A DNA stretch of 54,478 nucleotides from Alphaproteobacteria bacterium (GTDB taxonomy: Bacteria > Pseudomonadota > Alphaproteobacteria > SHWA01): assembly GCA_009693995.1 (NCBI GenBank), contig SHWA01000006.1, positions 1-54,478 of the forward strand. Reading direction: 5' to 3'. The translations under genes and the position numbers were made by a program. Of the stretch, positions 54,188 through 54,478 are shown piece by piece. Position 1 is the stretch's first letter. Every line of letters starts with the position of its first letter. Below the pieces are notes generated by a model, which was given only the letters and a program-made list of their open reading frames with translations, was not told the origin of the DNA and searched no databases.

Positions 54188-54478
54188 TCAGCCCCAGGAC
54201 CAGAAATCCATGCCCTGGGCCATGAGCTGGCGCGACAGCACCATCTTGTGCACCTCGGAGGCGCCGTCCACGATCCGCGCCTGCCGGGCATAGCGGTACA
54301 TCCACTCGAGCGCCGTGTCCTTGGAATAGCCCTTGGCGCCGAGCAGCTGGATCGCCGTATCGACGGCGCGGTAGAGCGTGTCGGCGACATGCACCTTGGC
54401 CATCGACACCTCCTTGCGGGCAAAGTCGCCACGATCGAGTGTCCAGGCCGCGTGCATGGTGAGCAGGCGACCCAGATG
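54188..54478 (-). CDS. acyl-CoA dehydrogenase, C-terminal part (partial)
   Basis: This is the minus-strand 3' end of a longer gene that continues past the right edge. The visible residues HLGRLLTMHAAWTLD, then AIQLLGAKGYSKDTALEWMY and RQARIVDGASEVHKMVLSRQ, are the C-terminal helical bundle of acyl-CoA dehydrogenases, including the conserved Gly-Gly-x-Gly-like region (LLGAKGYSK). The catalytic Glu and FAD sites are outside the window. It would oxidise a short- or medium-chain acyl-CoA. Confidence 0.8.
   Translation of the reverse strand, partial: HLGRLLTMHAAWTLDRGDFARKEVSMAKVHVADTLYRAVDTAIQLLGAKGYSKDTALEWMYRYARQARIVDGASEVHKMVLSRQLMAQGMDFWSWG

Overview
The window is a GC-rich chromosomal stretch from an alphaproteobacterium. 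The evidence is the glnB-glnA pair with a sigma-54 type promoter, the ParE, CbtAB and Cox-type gene families, and pervasive GTG and translationally coupled starts. A Rhodospirillales-like relative would fit, but the sequence does not fix the genus. Most of the window is densely packed housekeeping and catabolic genes on both strands. No phage, plasmid or defence locus is visible.

Layout. 1-2.4 kb: end of a luciferase-like monooxygenase, a PhyH-type oxygenase and a Rieske ring-hydroxylating oxygenase. 2.5-7.9 kb: TfoX-like protein, DMT exporter, cupin-like protein, CbtBA cobalt transporter, DapA-family lyase/aldolase and sulfotransferase. 8.0-8.8 kb: a scar in which an IS3-type remnant interrupts a small exported-protein gene, followed by tRNA-His. 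8.8-21.4 kb: aminotransferase, glnB-glnA, YciA-like thioesterase, parE, FAD oxidoreductase, lipoprotein, isochorismatase-like hydrolase, DEAD-box helicase with a near-consensus promoter, stand-alone RAM domain, class I amidotransferase, and a coupled enoyl-CoA hydratase/PaaI thioesterase pair. 21.4-24.1 kb: the most accessory-looking part. It holds a small gene with an internal UAG, a 3' fragment of tRNA-Pro, a terminator, an EmrB-type drug exporter, a solitary type I-E-like CRISPR repeat and the intact tRNA-Pro. 24.2-25.8 kb: DUF192 and histone-deacetylase-like genes. 25.9-28.5 kb: a TPP riboswitch followed by thiZXY, a thiamine-precursor importer.

30.0-41.0 kb is the centrepiece: a run of same-strand, mostly overlapping genes for a molybdenum hydroxylase of the CO-dehydrogenase/xanthine-oxidase family. 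It contains CoxG, CoxS, CoxL and CoxM, then the CoxD/CoxE maturation pair, two split XdhC/CoxI proteins, a molybdopterin-binding/MocA cytidylyltransferase fusion, a SufS-type cysteine desulfurase and a SufU-like protein. CoxL carries AYRGAGR, not the AYxCSFR motif of true CO oxidisers, so the substrate is unknown. The arrangement looks like an enzyme packaged with its own cofactor-cytidylation and sulfuration kit.

41.0-54.5 kb: small exported protein, PhnX-like phosphonatase, a frameshifted threonine ammonia-lyase, DMT exporter, SDR, a secreted peptidoglycan-binding repeat protein, a possible minus-strand small RNA, DusA, Pcm, a class III adenylate cyclase translationally coupled to an ABC-F ATPase, a NrtS-like membrane protein, and the 3' end of an acyl-CoA dehydrogenase. 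All functional calls are from reading translations and motifs. No database search was possible.
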